64,000 nucleotides of DNA from Gymnorhina tibicen. Lineage: Eukaryota; Chordata; Aves; Passeriformes; Artamidae. The stretch is taken from assembly GCA_013399875.1 (NCBI GenBank), contig VXAZ01004036.1, forward strand, positions 1-64,000. Direction: 5' to 3'. Made by a program: the position numbers and the translations under genes. The notes beneath the pieces are model-generated. The model was not told where the DNA came from. It did no database searches and saw nothing but the letters and a program-made list of their open reading frames with translations. Below are positions 37,011 through 48,586 of the stretch, piece after piece (positions within the stretch are counted from its first letter, which is position 1; each line of letters opens with the position of its first letter).

Positions 37011-40000
37011 GGTGATTTTAGGACACCATGTCACCACCCAGAGCTGTTTCATGAAGGGAACACACCAGGCCACCACCTCCCCTCTGCATCGACGCCACCG
37101 TGGATCCCAAAACGGCTGCATCTGCAGTGGAGTGAGGGATGCTGGATGAGCCAGGAGGAGAAGCAAGAGGCAGATCAGCCCTCCCTGCTGTGTGTGTGAG
37201 ACTTGGCAAGTCTGTGACTTGCACTTCCAACAGGCTGCTGAAAGAAAAGGCCCTCATTTGCCTTGAAGCGGTGGGAGTTCGGGTTATGCACAGCCTCTCT
37301 CTTCGCCTTGAAAAGCATCTGTTAATAGAGAGGAGTTGGAGGGGAGCAGCAGACAAAGAGGCATCACAGGCACGATCCTCCCCATCAGTGGCACTGCCGC
37401 TTGCCAGGAGGGTTTCTCATGCAGCCTACGCCTGTGATGTGCTATTATGTTCCATGAAAAGAAGGGAAAATGTCAAGTTTAGAACGTCTTGGCTATTTCC
37501 AGAGGGATAATGCTATTACAGCGCTGAGATGACATGCAGGAGAGGCTGCTGCCTGTTCCCAAGAAGCAATTCGGGGGCCAGTTCTTGAGGAGTCACCTGA
37601 GTAAAAATAAAACCAATCCCAGATTAAGGCAGGAGCTCCCCATTTAGCTCCTTTTATCCATCAGGGCTCCCCAGATCTCATCCTGAAGTGCCAGTTGTTG
37701 ACAGAGCACACAGGTGAAGGGCTCTGACCTTGTGTGACATTTCCCACACTCTGGGACATATGTCCCAGGGCAGCCACCAGATTTGTTGTCCTGCCTGTAA
37801 CTCATTTTCCTGTTGCGTCTGCGGCAGCAGAAGAAACTCAAGCCTCATTTCCTGCATCGCAGGTCACTCCTCAACAAATGAACCATCATTCCCCCTCCAA
37901 AGGAGCTTAAGAAAGATCCACTAAACAGTTTGCTCTGTGGTCCTTCATGAGATGCCCCAGGTATCCACTTCAGCATCCAATTTCTCAGGACGACAGCACA
38001 GCAACAACTCCCTTCTTATTGGGGATATTATTTTAAAGGACAGAATTATTGAACGTCACACAGAGGTTTTCCTTCAGCTCTGGCAAAGAAAATCCCTTTA
38101 ATCTGAAATATGATACATCCTGATCAGGTGCAGGGGGGGAAAAAAGAACCAGATCAGAGACATTTTGCTTTCATGTGGCTACAAGATAAATCATCATCCA
38201 GGGCAAGTAATGGGTAGTAATTGTAACTCCCCTCTGCGTTTTACAGCACATCAGAGACCTGTGAGGGCTGAGATGGCTCGATAGCTACTGAGCCTCCCAG
38301 GCTCCAATTACCCTTCTCCCTGCTCTCAGTATCAAAGGCAAAAAATTGCTTTCTTTGTGCTAAATGATCTGCAGGGTGGAAGCAAACGGGCAAAAGGACT
38401 TGGAGAAATGATCGTGGGTTCTGCTGTGCCCGGGTCTCATCTGTTTCTCCAGCTCCTTCCAGAGGAGGAAGCGCAGTAGGAAGGTGTGGGACTGAAGGTG
38501 CTGCTTTTTGCACCTCACCCACCCTGCGATGAGCTGGCTATTTGCTTTAGGAAAAAATAAAATTAATCTGTGCTCAGTTTGGTCTTTGGACACTCCAATA
38601 TATCAGAGAGGAAGAAACAAACTGCAGAGAAGAATGTTTTTGTCTTCCCACGCTGCACTTCCACTTCGGAAAAACACCCTGCAGCACTGACTGTCGTGGG
38701 CAGATGGACAGGAGCATGTCAGGGGAGCCATTCGCCCTCTTAAAAAAGGGAAAATCAAGGCTGATGAAATTAATTTGCTTGTGGATCACCCAGCAATCTT
38801 GTGGCATGGGACCTTCAGCCTCCAGTGTCCCAGCCCGGCCTTGGTCTGTCATGCCCAGCTTTCCTAAAAGCAGAGACATCCTTTTGTCTCCTGATAGATG
38901 TTTCCCTCCTCCCATGTAGCACAAGACCTGCCAGGATACTCAGCCATGAAGCAAATCTCTGTCAGATGCTTGTATCTATCCAGGGCATGCCCTCCCCATC
39001 TGTTAAATCAATTTTAAATGAATTAGTGGAAGGTGTCCCTGCCCACACTTCACACTTGCAGTGCCTCTTGCAGTTGCATGGCCATGCAAGTGATTCCATC
39101 ACTGCCTGAAACGTGGCAGGGCCAGCCAGCTCCATGACAATGTCCCTGGGTTTGCTGGATGCAGATTTTAATTAATCATTGGGACTGGCAGCGTTTCCAG
39201 TGCTCAGGTTCACTTGCTAAATCCAGGCTGATCGCTGCACCACTACCCTTCTCCACTGCATCAATTTTTGATGTCTTATACACTCATTTGCTGCTGACTA
39301 GACCCAAAATTACATCTTTTGCTTCAATTTTGTCTTACAAGCAGCAGCCATAACCTTGAGGTTTATAACCTCAAGAAGAGCCAGGTAAGGGAGAGCCTCT
39401 CCTTCACTTCAGCATTCTTCAGATCCAATGTTCAGCCCGTAAAACCACACTAATATTTTATTTCCATAGTGGCCGCTGAGGTCCCTCTTCCACAGAAAAT
39501 TCCCCAACTCTGGTTTTCTCATGAGCACCAGTGTGTCAGGGCTCGGGGTTTGCCATGGCAGTGGAGCTCACAAGCAATCCACACTTGAGATTTTAGCTCC
39601 AGATTTCTGTCAGGCTGGGGTGTCCAGAAGAGAGTCTTGTGCAGGTTCTAAAAATGTTCCATAGATTTCCCAACTCCTGAATGCCATAAAGCACTCTCTG
39701 GACCATGGCGTGTTGGCAGACCCTACACTTTCAGTGCCTTGAGCCACCAAATACCTGTGGATGTTGTTCAGCACCACAAACCCCAGTGTGGCTCGTAGTC
39801 CTTTGCTTTGTTATGAGGTAAATGTGAAATTATAATGTTTTTCCTGTTTCTGTACTCTGCAATTCCAAAAAAATCCCCCCATGTGTCTTCTGGCTCAGTA
39901 TCTTCCACAGCCTCATCTCCTTTCTACACTCAGATGTTTCAGGGTAATAGTTGTATATTTTTAAGCCCGGAATGCTGACAGCAAAACAAAGATCCAGTTA

Positions 40001-41697
40001 AATACTTATTTTTAATAGATGCTGTATAGCTTGCGTGCAGCCAAATCCCTTGATTCGCCTTTTGTTTTTCGTGCTATTAAGCCACATTCTTCACTTCCAG
40101 TTCTAGAGGAAAGTCTTCTGTAGCACGAGCATCCCCCTCCTGCAGCCCCGTGGCAGCGACCTCCTGCCCACCAGGCAGATCCCCTGAGCCGTGGTGGGTT
40201 TGGAAACTTTTTCAGTCACTTACAGCAATAAAAAAAACACCCAAAAAACCTCTGCCACCCTTTCTCATGCAATCCATGTTCCAGAGGAGCCACAGACCTG
40301 GCGTCCGTCCTCCTGCCCATAAATAAATTCCACATGCCCAGCACCGAGGCACAGCACAGCTTTCCCTCATTCCAGCCTGGATTCAGTGATGCATTTTACT
40401 ACCTCCCTCCTTTCCATTTTAAACCCAAGACCAGAGTATTTTTTATGCAGGTCTCCTTGGCCATGGCTGTGTCCTGAATATAATATCAATGTTTCTCTGG
40501 TTAACTCTTCACTCCGGATCCTGCTGAAGTGGGGGCAGCTCCAAACCCCTCTGGGATGCAGGACTGACATCGCTGGTGCGTTATTTAATCTCACCAGCAA
40601 ATCCCCCAGCTCCTTGTGCCCAAATTACCTCGTTTGTCACCACAAACCCATCCTGGATGTTCACGCAACAGTGCAGCTCCCATTCTGCAGCCCTGCTGCT
40701 GCTCTTGTAACAAAAATCCAATTTCTGGGTATTTCAGTCAAATTTCAGCCTGTATCCAAGTGGGATTTAACCAGACCAGAATGTAATGCAGTAAGTCAGT
40801 GGAATGGAAGACTGTTATTTGCTATTTTTTTTTTTAATATTAAAAATGCAAAGTGTAAATAATGTGGAGAAAAAAAATTAAATCAGAAACCCTGAAATTA
40901 CTTCCATAAGTGCAGATTAAGTTATGGAAAGAATGAAACAACTCCATGGGCAGACGATCTCCAGAGGCAAATCAATAACTTTTAAAGGGCATATTGACCA
41001 GCAAGAATGAACCTTGGGAAAAGAGCTAAAAATGAAAAAATATCTAGTTGACAAATAATTTAAAATAAGGATTTTTCAGCTTCTTGATCCAAAGTACAGT
41101 TAAACCCAGTGATCTAAACATTTTGACTACAAATCCCAGGTCAGGTTACAGCCTGATGCTAGCAAATGTTTTCATTATTGAGGCTTTGCTTGTGTAATGG
41201 AAGATGTTTTAAATTTACAGCAGACACTCTTGATTTAATTCTGGGTTTCCTTTTATATGAGTAAAGTCACATTTTTTTTGCAGGGATTTAATTTTTTTTT
41301 ATCACATTACCGATTTTCCCTCCATTAAAGAACAAAAAATCCGGTAACATCAGCCTCTTCTGTTGCTCACTTCCATTTCCTCTGCCTCAGATGAAATGAA
41401 ATCCTTAGCGAAGAGCCTCGCTGACTGTAGTTTACCCTTCCAGTCATTTTGTATTAAAGATTCAGAAAATTAGTACAAGTAAGGCTCTGCTCCCAAATGC
41501 TGGCCCAACACAGAGGTTAACATTCCTCTTCATGCACAATGTGCAAGACCCAGGAGTTTTCTGGGGATATTTTTGGAAAGGGACTGTCAAAAGCTGCCAT
41601 TAATCTCCATTTATGTCCCTCCACAGCCCCCGTGCTGAAGCTGCAGCAGCCCAGCACTGCCAGGAGCTGCTCAGGTCTTTGGCAACTTTTTAGTGTC

Positions 41698-41999
41698 AGA
41701 GAACCACAGAATCATTAAGGCTGGAAAAGACCTCTGAGATCGAGTCCAACCATTCCCCCAGCACTGCCAAGCCCACCATTAACCCATGCCCTCAAATGCC
41801 ACATCCACATGGCTTTTCAGTCCCTCCGGGGATGGTGACTCCACCACTGCCCTGGGCAGCCTTTTCCAGTGCTTAACAACTCTTTCTGTGAAGAAATTTT
41901 TCCTAACATCTGATGTAAACCTCCCCTGGTGCAACATGAAGTCATTTCCCCTCGTCCTATTGCTTATTACTTGAGAGAGGAGACCAACTGCCCCTCACC
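41698..41999 (-). mobile_element. CR1 LINE 3' fragment, second subfamily
   Basis: An inverted CR1 of about 300 bases begins AACCACAGAATCATTAAGGC and contains GAAAAGACCTCTGAGATCGA, GGCAGCCTTTTCCAGTGCTT and CTCCCCTGGTGCAACATGAA. It groups with the copy at 12.6 kb rather than with the TTGGGTTGGAAGG group. Confidence 0.9.
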
Positions 42000-44900
42000 C
42001 ATGAATATTCCTGCCTGGACTTCAAGGCTCTGCTGAATGTGGCCTTTCAGCAACCATCCCAATGCTGAGGAGCTTTTTCTGGACAGAAGGAGAGCGTGGC
42101 ACATTTCCATCGTTCTGGGAAGAGATTTTTACCAGGAAATCAGACTAAGACCCAAGTCAAAAAGAGTAAATCAGGAAAAAACTCAGTGCCTGGCAGGTGG
42201 AAAACTTGGGTTGCAAATACCACGTGGAGCACTGGGTGCCCAGCACTTACCATTAAGAAAGGAAGTGTTTCTGCTGGGAACATCTCTGCTCACTCCCTGC
42301 TGCTGGCTGAGACCCAAACCCTTGCCTTGGGATGGCATCACCATTGGGGGGAAAAAAAGGGGAAACCACTGCAAGCCTTAAGAAAGCTGAGAGTGAACAT
42401 TTCTGCCCCTGAGGTCCAGCCTTAAAGTGCTTGTGACCCCCACGTGTATTGGGGGTTTCACAGTGGGGAGGATGAGATTTGCCTCAAAGTAAAGGAGGTT
42501 TCTTGTGCCTGGCCCTGAGCACAGATCCTGGTGTGTGCCTTTACCACCAGGACACGCAGGGAATGCCTCTGGCTTCTCCTTCCCAAATACATGGATGAAA
42601 AGAACCCCAAGCTGGGCTGTCCCTGCTGCTCTGCACAGTGTCCTGCTCGTGACTGAATTAGGCTGAGCCCTGTGCCAGATCATCCTTGTGCTTTGCTCAG
42701 CCCCAGGGAACCCACACAGAGCAGGAACCCCAGTGATTTCCAGGACATCCAGCTTGTCCTCTCCATCAAACCAGATATAAATGCTGCAAATGCAGGCCTT
42801 TGGCAGCCTCGGAACAGCTCCACACACACTTTTCATGGTCTTTTTTATTATGGTCTCTCCTCTCCCCCATTTTCACAAGCCCCTGGCTTGGTTGGCAGAG
42901 TCAGGGACATTAGAAGGAGACCAGCTGATGGACAGAGGCCCAGAGTGAGGCAGCGAGATCACAGAGAGTAATTTCCTTAGGAAATAAACCTAGGGGAAAA
43001 GAAACATTGTCATTGTTTATCTTCTTTCAGCAGGTCTTGTTTTTTCATTGGAAAAAGCCAGCATTGCAGCAAACAGCTTCATGAATATACAGATTGTTTT
43101 TGGCAACCACCAATTAGCAAAGAATGTGTTCGTGCAATCCCCAAGCAGCTATTTCCCTGGGAATTTCTTGTTTTGAACGAGCCATTTTCCATTAGAGAAA
43201 ATACACACAGTGACAAATAGTTCTTGCTGGCTCTTGTTAGTGGAGGGAGATGGGAGAAGGGCAGGCAGCCACCCTGTTACTGGGGCCTTGGAAGGTTTGG
43301 GCACAGACAAATCAAAAAAGGACAAAACAAAAAGAAAAAAATGTCCTGGTATGCATGGAGGTGTCACTTGTGGGGCTCATTCCTGCCCCTGCAAACCACA
43401 CCAAGGGACTTTGGGGTGTCACTCATCACAGCCTATGGCAAACATCTACCTCCAGGTAAATCCTACCCAAAAAGTCCCAGGCTGAGGTTCCCCACAGCTC
43501 CTATGACCCCTGCAAGCCCAGCCTGAGTCCTTGCACCGACCATGCAGCCTGGAGAAAGAAACACAATGCTCAGGTCTTCCAAGCATCACTTCACAGCTTT
43601 GCCTGAGACACGGCGAATGAACCACAGACCAGGGAGACGAGGCGCTGGAAGTCAGCTATGATGGACAGCTTTTTATTTCCCAGTGTTCCCATTTAACAAA
43701 GTGCTACATTCCATAGTTACAGGATGAGGAGTTGTTCCTGCCAAAACAGAAAACCACAAGGAAGCACGAGGACTGCTAACACCACTCTGTGGAAGCAGTG
43801 CAGTCCAGAGAAGCCTCACCAGGGCGAGCATCTGGCCTCAGAGACACCTTCAGGAATCAGCAGCTGTGTCGTGGAGGTAGCAAGAGCTGGTTCCTCCTGT
43901 CAGAAACGGGGCTGGAGGTGCCAAAGCTGTTGTGTGGTGCCTACAATAAATTCTGGCTTGTGCTATGAGGAAAATGCAAAAGGGAGGTGAGAGACTCGTC
44001 CTGTGTGGAGTCCAGGGGTTGTTACTGCTGCAGCGAAGGCGTGCCAATGTCAGCACCCTCAGCACTCAGGGCTTGCAGTTCAGCCAGCATGGAGGATGAG
44101 GAGGCCCTTCTTGGCTGCTTCCCTTGCCCTGCCTCTTCCAAAAGAATCTGCTGCTTTGGCAGTGCAGAGGTACAGAATAAATCAGCAGTGTTAGGCCACT
44201 GGAACTTCAGCTCCCACCTGAACCCCCCATCCCCTCCCTGCTGCCATCTCATCATTTCAAGGGGATGAATCAAACTCCAGGAGCTGTGCAGAGAATATTT
44301 TTAAGAGCCCAAACCAAAGTCTATTTGCCTTGAATGAGAAGGGAAGGGGCTGAGTGGTGCTTGTGCTTTAAGGACCTGCAGACACAGCACTGAGGCCAAG
44401 GAAATGCTGTCTGAGCTACAAAGGCTCCCACGAGCTTCCCTTGAGCCAAAGCTGGTTCTGACTGTCCACCTTGCTTCCAGGTTAAGCTGAAGACTTGGAG
44501 AGGCTCCAGGGCTGACCAAAACCAACTGTTCCACGGAAAGCTCCACTCCAAATGGCCATCAGCTGGCATCTCTGCACTGCTGGGCAGCTTGGGAAGTTGG
44601 CCAGCAGTGGTCAGGTCCCACCCTTGGGTGAAGGATTTCAGAGCAAGAGTCAGGCCTGGCAGTAAAGATAGATCACAGGAAAAACCTTTGGGAAACCCAC
44701 CTAGCTCCTAAGCCTGCCTCCAGCAGAGACCAGAGAGCCCACACTGAACTGTGCATGCAACTGGGCCTCCCTTCCTTGCTGACTTCCAGCATCCAAGCCA
44801 CCCCTGCCACATCCTCTCTGAGGGAATTTTGGTTCTGAGGACCCCAGGGCCCCCCACGGATGCAGTAAAACCCCACCTTCATCATTCTGACTGGCAGTGT

Positions 44901-46783
44901 TGCCTTTAATTCCTGAAATTCATTATGCTGGAGAGGGAGAAGAGAGACAGGGAAACCGATTGCCCCTGCAGAAAGCCAGTGTTTCCCAAACTGTGGATTT
45001 ATTAGCACAACAAAAGGCCACAGCACCTCCCCACCCACCTTCTCAATCCATCAAACTGACAGTCCATCCATAAGGATCCTCCTGAGCTGCCAGAGCTGGG
45101 GTACTTAAACCAGCAGCCTGCAGCCTTGCTCAGCCATCCCTCCTGCTTCTCCTCCTCCTGACTGACCCAGCAGCTCTGTGTTTTATCAGACATTTAACCT
45201 GTGCTCCAGGACAGAATCCCTCTTGCAGAGGCCAGTGCCCCTTGTCCCCGCTCTTTCTCGGTGTCTCCCAGGTGGGACCAGGGTAAAGCATTTCAAGAAC
45301 ACCTTGCAGCTGCCTGTGAGTCTTGTTTCCAGCATCCCTGGCACTGCACCTAAAAGAAAGGCCTTTCCAGAGGTGATTTCCAGCAACCTGGAAAGAGGAG
45401 AAGTCATTCCACTTTGCAATCCCCACCATGCCTTGCCAGGAATAAATCATCAGAGAGCCCCAGGAACAACATTTCCCAGTTCCCAATATTGCAAGACAGC
45501 CAGGAATGCTCACCTGGACTATTAACACCTCCCGAGCACCTCCAAGCTCCAAGAGACTTAGGAATGAGAAAGAAATAGGGAGAGATCAGTCTGGAAGGAA
45601 AACTTCATCTTAACTTGGAGTGACCACTTCATACATGAGAAAGAGGCCTCAATTTTGGATTTAATGGTGTATTGCCAGTCAGTGCCTGTTAAAGATGGGG
45701 GCTGCTTTTAGCAAGGCAAAATCCTCCTGGCTGAAGTTTCAGGAACAAAAATGGAAGAGATGCACTGTGGAGCCCTGTCTGGGGAAGCCTCTCCTGGAGG
45801 GATTAGGGTATGAAGACACCCCCCAACGCTGTCTGCCCAACCTGCTCCCCATGCAGCCAGAGGGACGAGTGAGTGAGGTGCCACACACAGCTGCTGGACT
45901 GGAAGACTGAGCATTAGGAGCAGCATTTTGAAACCAGGTTGTCCCACCTGTCCTTGTCCAAGTGACTCAGTGGGTGTCACAGGCTCACGGGAGAACGCCT
46001 GGGCTCTGAAGAGCAGTGGCTGTTCAGAGCTGACCATCACATCTGGTGACTTAATGTCCAGAGGGGGCCCTGACCCCCTCAAGAGAGAGCTCACCTCAGG
46101 AGGGTCTTCTGGCTGTCCTCTCTGCCTTGCAATCCTACTGACACTTCCACGAGACATTTGCTCACCATCCCTTCACCATCTGACAGGCCCTTCCACCTTC
46201 ACAGGGAACAAAATCCTGCTCCTGGCCCTCCTCAACCTCTCCTCCCTCCCACTTCTCTGAAGGCTCAGTGACATTTAATCTCAGCAGATTTGTGGTCTGC
46301 CTGTATTTTTCTGATCACTTCTCCTCTGGCAACAGTCACTGTTCCTTGCATGAAGGATGGTTCCCCACAGAACAGCGATTCCCACCTCAGAAACACGGAT
46401 GTTCTGCATGTCAGACTGGAGTAATTCCACAATGGGAAGCAGAGATCAATAATGCAGCCTTTTTTCTGGCTATTTTGACAGCATTTCTGTGCAAAGCTAC
46501 ATTTTTCTCCCCTGTTCGGTGCCTGTGACACCTCAGGCACTGTCTCCCTCTGTACCCAGGGCTAACAGGGCACCTCCACAACCCCTTGCATCCATCTGTC
46601 CCATGAATTCATCTTTCTCCCCATGGCCAAGGGTTCCCTGCGTGGTCATCTCACCCCCCGCAGCTGACATCTCTCCAGCTCTTGCTGTTTTCCTACATTA
46701 GCCACCAATCCATCCCTCAACAGTGACTGCCACCTGCTCCACAATTGTTAGTGCCTTTCTGTATTCCATAGTCTGGAGACCAG

Positions 46784-46938
46784 TTGCCCAGAGAAGCTGT
46801 GGCTGCCCCATCCCTGGCAGTGTTCCAGGCCAGGCTGGATGAGGCTTGGAGCAACCTGGGATAGTGGAAGGTGTCGGGGCTGGAACCAGGTCCCTTGAAA
46901 ATCCCTTCCAACCCAAACCATTCAGTGACTCTGTGAGA
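46784..46938 (+). mobile_element. CR1 LINE 3' end fragment
   Basis: A sense-orientation CR1 3' end runs from CAGAGAAGCTGTGGCTGCCC through CAGGCTGGATGAGGCTTGGA to CCAACCCAAACCATTCAGTG. Its last 33 bases reappear at 47195-47227, after the N at 47194. Confidence 0.9.
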
Positions 46939-46950
46939 CAAGACCCATCC

Positions 46951-47341
46951 AGATCCCCCAAAGGTGCTGTTCATGCAGCTTTCAGGGGCTGAAAATGCAA
47001 TTTCCAGTGGGGTAAAGGGGTACAGAGGCTCCACTCTCATCCCTCCTATGGTCCCCATAGATCCCCCAAAGGTGCTGTTCATGCAGCTTTCAGGGGCTGA
47101 AAATGCAATTTCCAGTGGGGTAAAGGGGTACAGAGGCTCCACTCTCATCCCTCCTATGGTCCCCATAGATCCCCCAAAGGTGCTGTTCATGCANTTCCAA
47201 CCCAAACCATTCAGTGACTCTGTGAGACAAGACCCATCCAGATCCCCCAAAGGTGCTGTTCATGCAGCTTTCAGGGGCTGAAAATGTAATTTCCAGTGGG
47301 GTAAAGGGGTACAGAGGCTCCACTCTCATCCCTCCTATGGG
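46951..47341. repeat. 108-bp tandem repeat, interrupted by an N
   Basis: Units begin AGATCCCCCAAAGGTGCTGT and end near CTCCTATGGTCCCCAT. They start at 46951, 47059 and 47167, giving an exact 108-base period. The third unit is cut by the N at 47194. A fourth unit starts at 47240, after a second copy of the CR1 tail. Units are almost identical (one C-to-T change near 47287 in the last). Because 108 is a multiple of three, open frames run through on both strands, but they encode nothing recognisable. Confidence 0.92.
47194..47194. other. Ambiguous base at probable assembly join
   Basis: A single N interrupts the third 108-bp unit. The bases after it jump back to the CR1 tail that begins near 46906 and repeat the following sequence at a constant offset of 289. 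This is the pattern of two overlapping contigs placed side by side. Confidence 0.8.
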
Positions 47342-47501
47342 AATGCAGCCTTGGAAAGTGATGAACCTGGAACTAGTGTCCTTCCAACAGGAGGCAGAAG
47401 CTGGGGAAGTCTCTGACCTGCCTCTTCTCTCACCTCCTTGCACACTGACCAAAAGCCAAGAGATCCAGGCAAGACCACCCGTCAGTAGGTGAGCGCTGGT
47501 A

Positions 47502-47507
47502 TTTATT
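47502..47507 (-). promoter_or_regulatory. ARMH4: ARMH4 poly(A) signal AATAAA (candidate)
   Basis: TTTATT on the plus strand is AATAAA in the ARMH4 transcript, about 690 bases after the stop codon. It is followed by a GGGTGGTCTTG-type stretch that could act as the downstream element. It is the nearest canonical signal after the stop. Confidence 0.55.
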
Positions 47508-48125
47508 GTGCTGTAACAGACAGTGCTGGTTCAAAATGGACAAGGAATTTTGTGGTGAAATCAAGTGCTGAGGCCATTCCTGTGTGTCTCCAAGCAGCGT
47601 GGAGCAGAGCTGAAGGAAGAAAGGGGTGAGACTGGGGGCACCCGAGGGCAGAATGTGCTTCAAACTGTATCAAGAACCCTGTACACGGGCACTTCTCGGG
47701 CAGCCAGGGATACAGTTCAGGCTTACAACTCATTAATTAAGCAGAGCAGCTAATCTTAGCACTAATGAACTCTAGCTCAGGTAATGTAACATTTAAAATG
47801 AATTGGACAGAAGTCATTCACAGTAAAGATTTCCATTCCTGGGACGGGTGAGAGCTATTGTTATGACTAGATTACTGCCAGCCAGGACCAAAACAGTACA
47901 CCAGGGCAAGAGGAAAATAATCATCCACATGGATCAGCTCCAGCTGTGGCTCTGAATGAGGTGCCGGGGGCGAGTGTGAGATCTCCACTACTGTATCAAA
48001 ACAAACATCACGGGTGGCACACGTAGAGCGTAGCATTGTCATTGTCCTTGGGCTGGGGACACCACCCCTGCTCGGGGCGGCCGAGGGAGCAGCGGCGCAG
48101 CAGAGAAGTCACTTGTTCTTCTTCT

Positions 48126-48149
48126 CCCCCTCCCTCCCTCCCTCCCTCC
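48126..48149 (-). repeat. ARMH4: GGGA repeat with G-quadruplex potential in ARMH4 3' UTR
   Basis: The plus strand has CCCCCTCCC followed by repeated TCCC. In the transcript this gives five G-runs of three or more separated by single A, 43-66 bases past the stop codon. This fits the simple four-tract quadruplex rule. The folding itself is inferred. Confidence 0.8.
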
Positions 48150-48191
48150 TCTGAAAAGTCACGGGCTCTCCCAAGGGCACTGCAGTTCCAC

Positions 48192-48260
48192 TCAAAATTC
48201 ATCTTCAGAGCTGTCGGCCAAGAGCATGACTCGGTCCTGCATGCTGTTAAATTCCCTCTG
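48192..48260 (-). CDS. ARMH4: ARMH4 last coding exon
   Basis: Twenty-two residues plus a TGA stop complete the cytoplasmic tail of ARMH4. The end reads REFNSMQDRVMLLADSSEDEF, which from memory is identical to the end of human ARMH4 (C14orf37). The exon is preceded by a good acceptor, a pyrimidine tract ending CCCCCAG followed by CAG, so the junction is a tandem NAGNAG site. Choosing the second AG would drop one glutamine. The intron to the previous exon is only 191 bases and phase 0. The acidic serine-containing terminus (SSEDEF) resembles casein-kinase-2 target sequence, which is an inference. As I recall, ARMH4 is a single-pass membrane protein reported to bind gp130 and RICTOR and dampen STAT3 and mTORC2 signalling. 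Confidence 0.93.
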   Translation of the reverse strand, partial: QREFNSMQDRVMLLADSSEDEF

Positions 48261-48451
48261 CTGGGGGAGGAAAACAAACGTCAGAGAGGTCCACATGCAA
48301 AAAGGAACAAAACGCGGAGAATTTGGATGCCCCCATCCCGTAACCGAGGCGCCCCGGACACTCCAGCTCAGACAGACCCTACCCAGGCTGTGTTTGCTTC
48401 ACAGCCAGAAAAGTTCACAGTTTCCATACCTTTCCCTGGCAGTTTCCATAC
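48261..48451 (-). other. ARMH4: ARMH4 last intron, 191 bp
   Basis: This short GT-AG intron lies between the transmembrane exon and the last exon. Its first 22 bases, including the donor, are followed by a near-perfect second copy with another usable GT (see the duplicated splice site finding). Confidence 0.88.
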
Positions 48452-48586
48452 CTTTCTTTTATGTCTCTTTGAGCCATTTCTCCTCCGGCGATTCATAATC
48501 TTAATGCTGTAGAGTGCTCCCAGGATGAAGAGGGCTCCAGCTATTCCAACTCCCACAGGAACCAGCATCCCTGACATGTACCCTGC
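48452..48586 (-). CDS. ARMH4: ARMH4 transmembrane exon (penultimate)
   Basis: The exon is 135 bases (45 codons), phase 0 at both ends. It reads AGYMSGMLVP, then the membrane span VGVGIAGALFILGALYSI, then a strongly basic stop-transfer segment with NRRRRNGSKRHKRK. This is the single membrane helix of ARMH4, with the basic side facing the cytosol and the long ectodomain encoded further right, outside the window. Compared with the human protein as I remember it, only two positions differ (Ile for Val in the KxMNRRRR segment and Ser for Phe after NG). Acceptor TTTTCCATTTAG and donor GTATGG flank it. The identification is strong because sequence, phase and neighbouring exons agree. Confidence 0.95.

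Larger units (their letters stand above)
20561..47484. other. Intergenic region between SLC35F4 and ARMH4
   Basis: About 27 kb separate the SLC35F4 CpG island from the ARMH4 poly(A) signal. Apart from the repeats and the coding-like stretch listed separately, 21171-23754, 24104-28162, 28863-31879, 32291-36851, 37011-41697 and 42000-46783 hold no gene I can support. Open frames are short, lack domains and overlap each other on both strands. An AATAAA-type signal on the minus strand at 43672-43677 could serve as a distal ARMH4 poly(A) site, which would extend the 3' UTR, but nothing else supports that. Distal enhancers could be present and cannot be recognised by reading alone. Confidence 0.6.
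47485..48191 (-). other. ARMH4: ARMH4 3' untranslated region (inferred)
   Basis: The stretch runs from the ARMH4 stop codon to just past the only AATAAA seen on the minus strand in the first 700 bases after it. It contains no long minus-strand frame and carries a G-run motif close to the stop. The length of about 700 bases is plausible for a vertebrate 3' UTR. Alternative distal poly(A) use cannot be excluded. Confidence 0.55.

Noticed and set aside
39024..39050. TAGTGGAAGGTGTCCCTGCC resembling the CR1 3' end
   Set aside because: Only about 25 bases match, with no flanking CR1 sequence. It may be a tiny remnant but is too short to call.
46717..47250. Open frame of 177 codons with repeated SCMNSTFGGS-type units
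   Set aside because: It is a by-product of a 108-base tandem repeat (period divisible by three) plus CR1 sequence, and it crosses an N.
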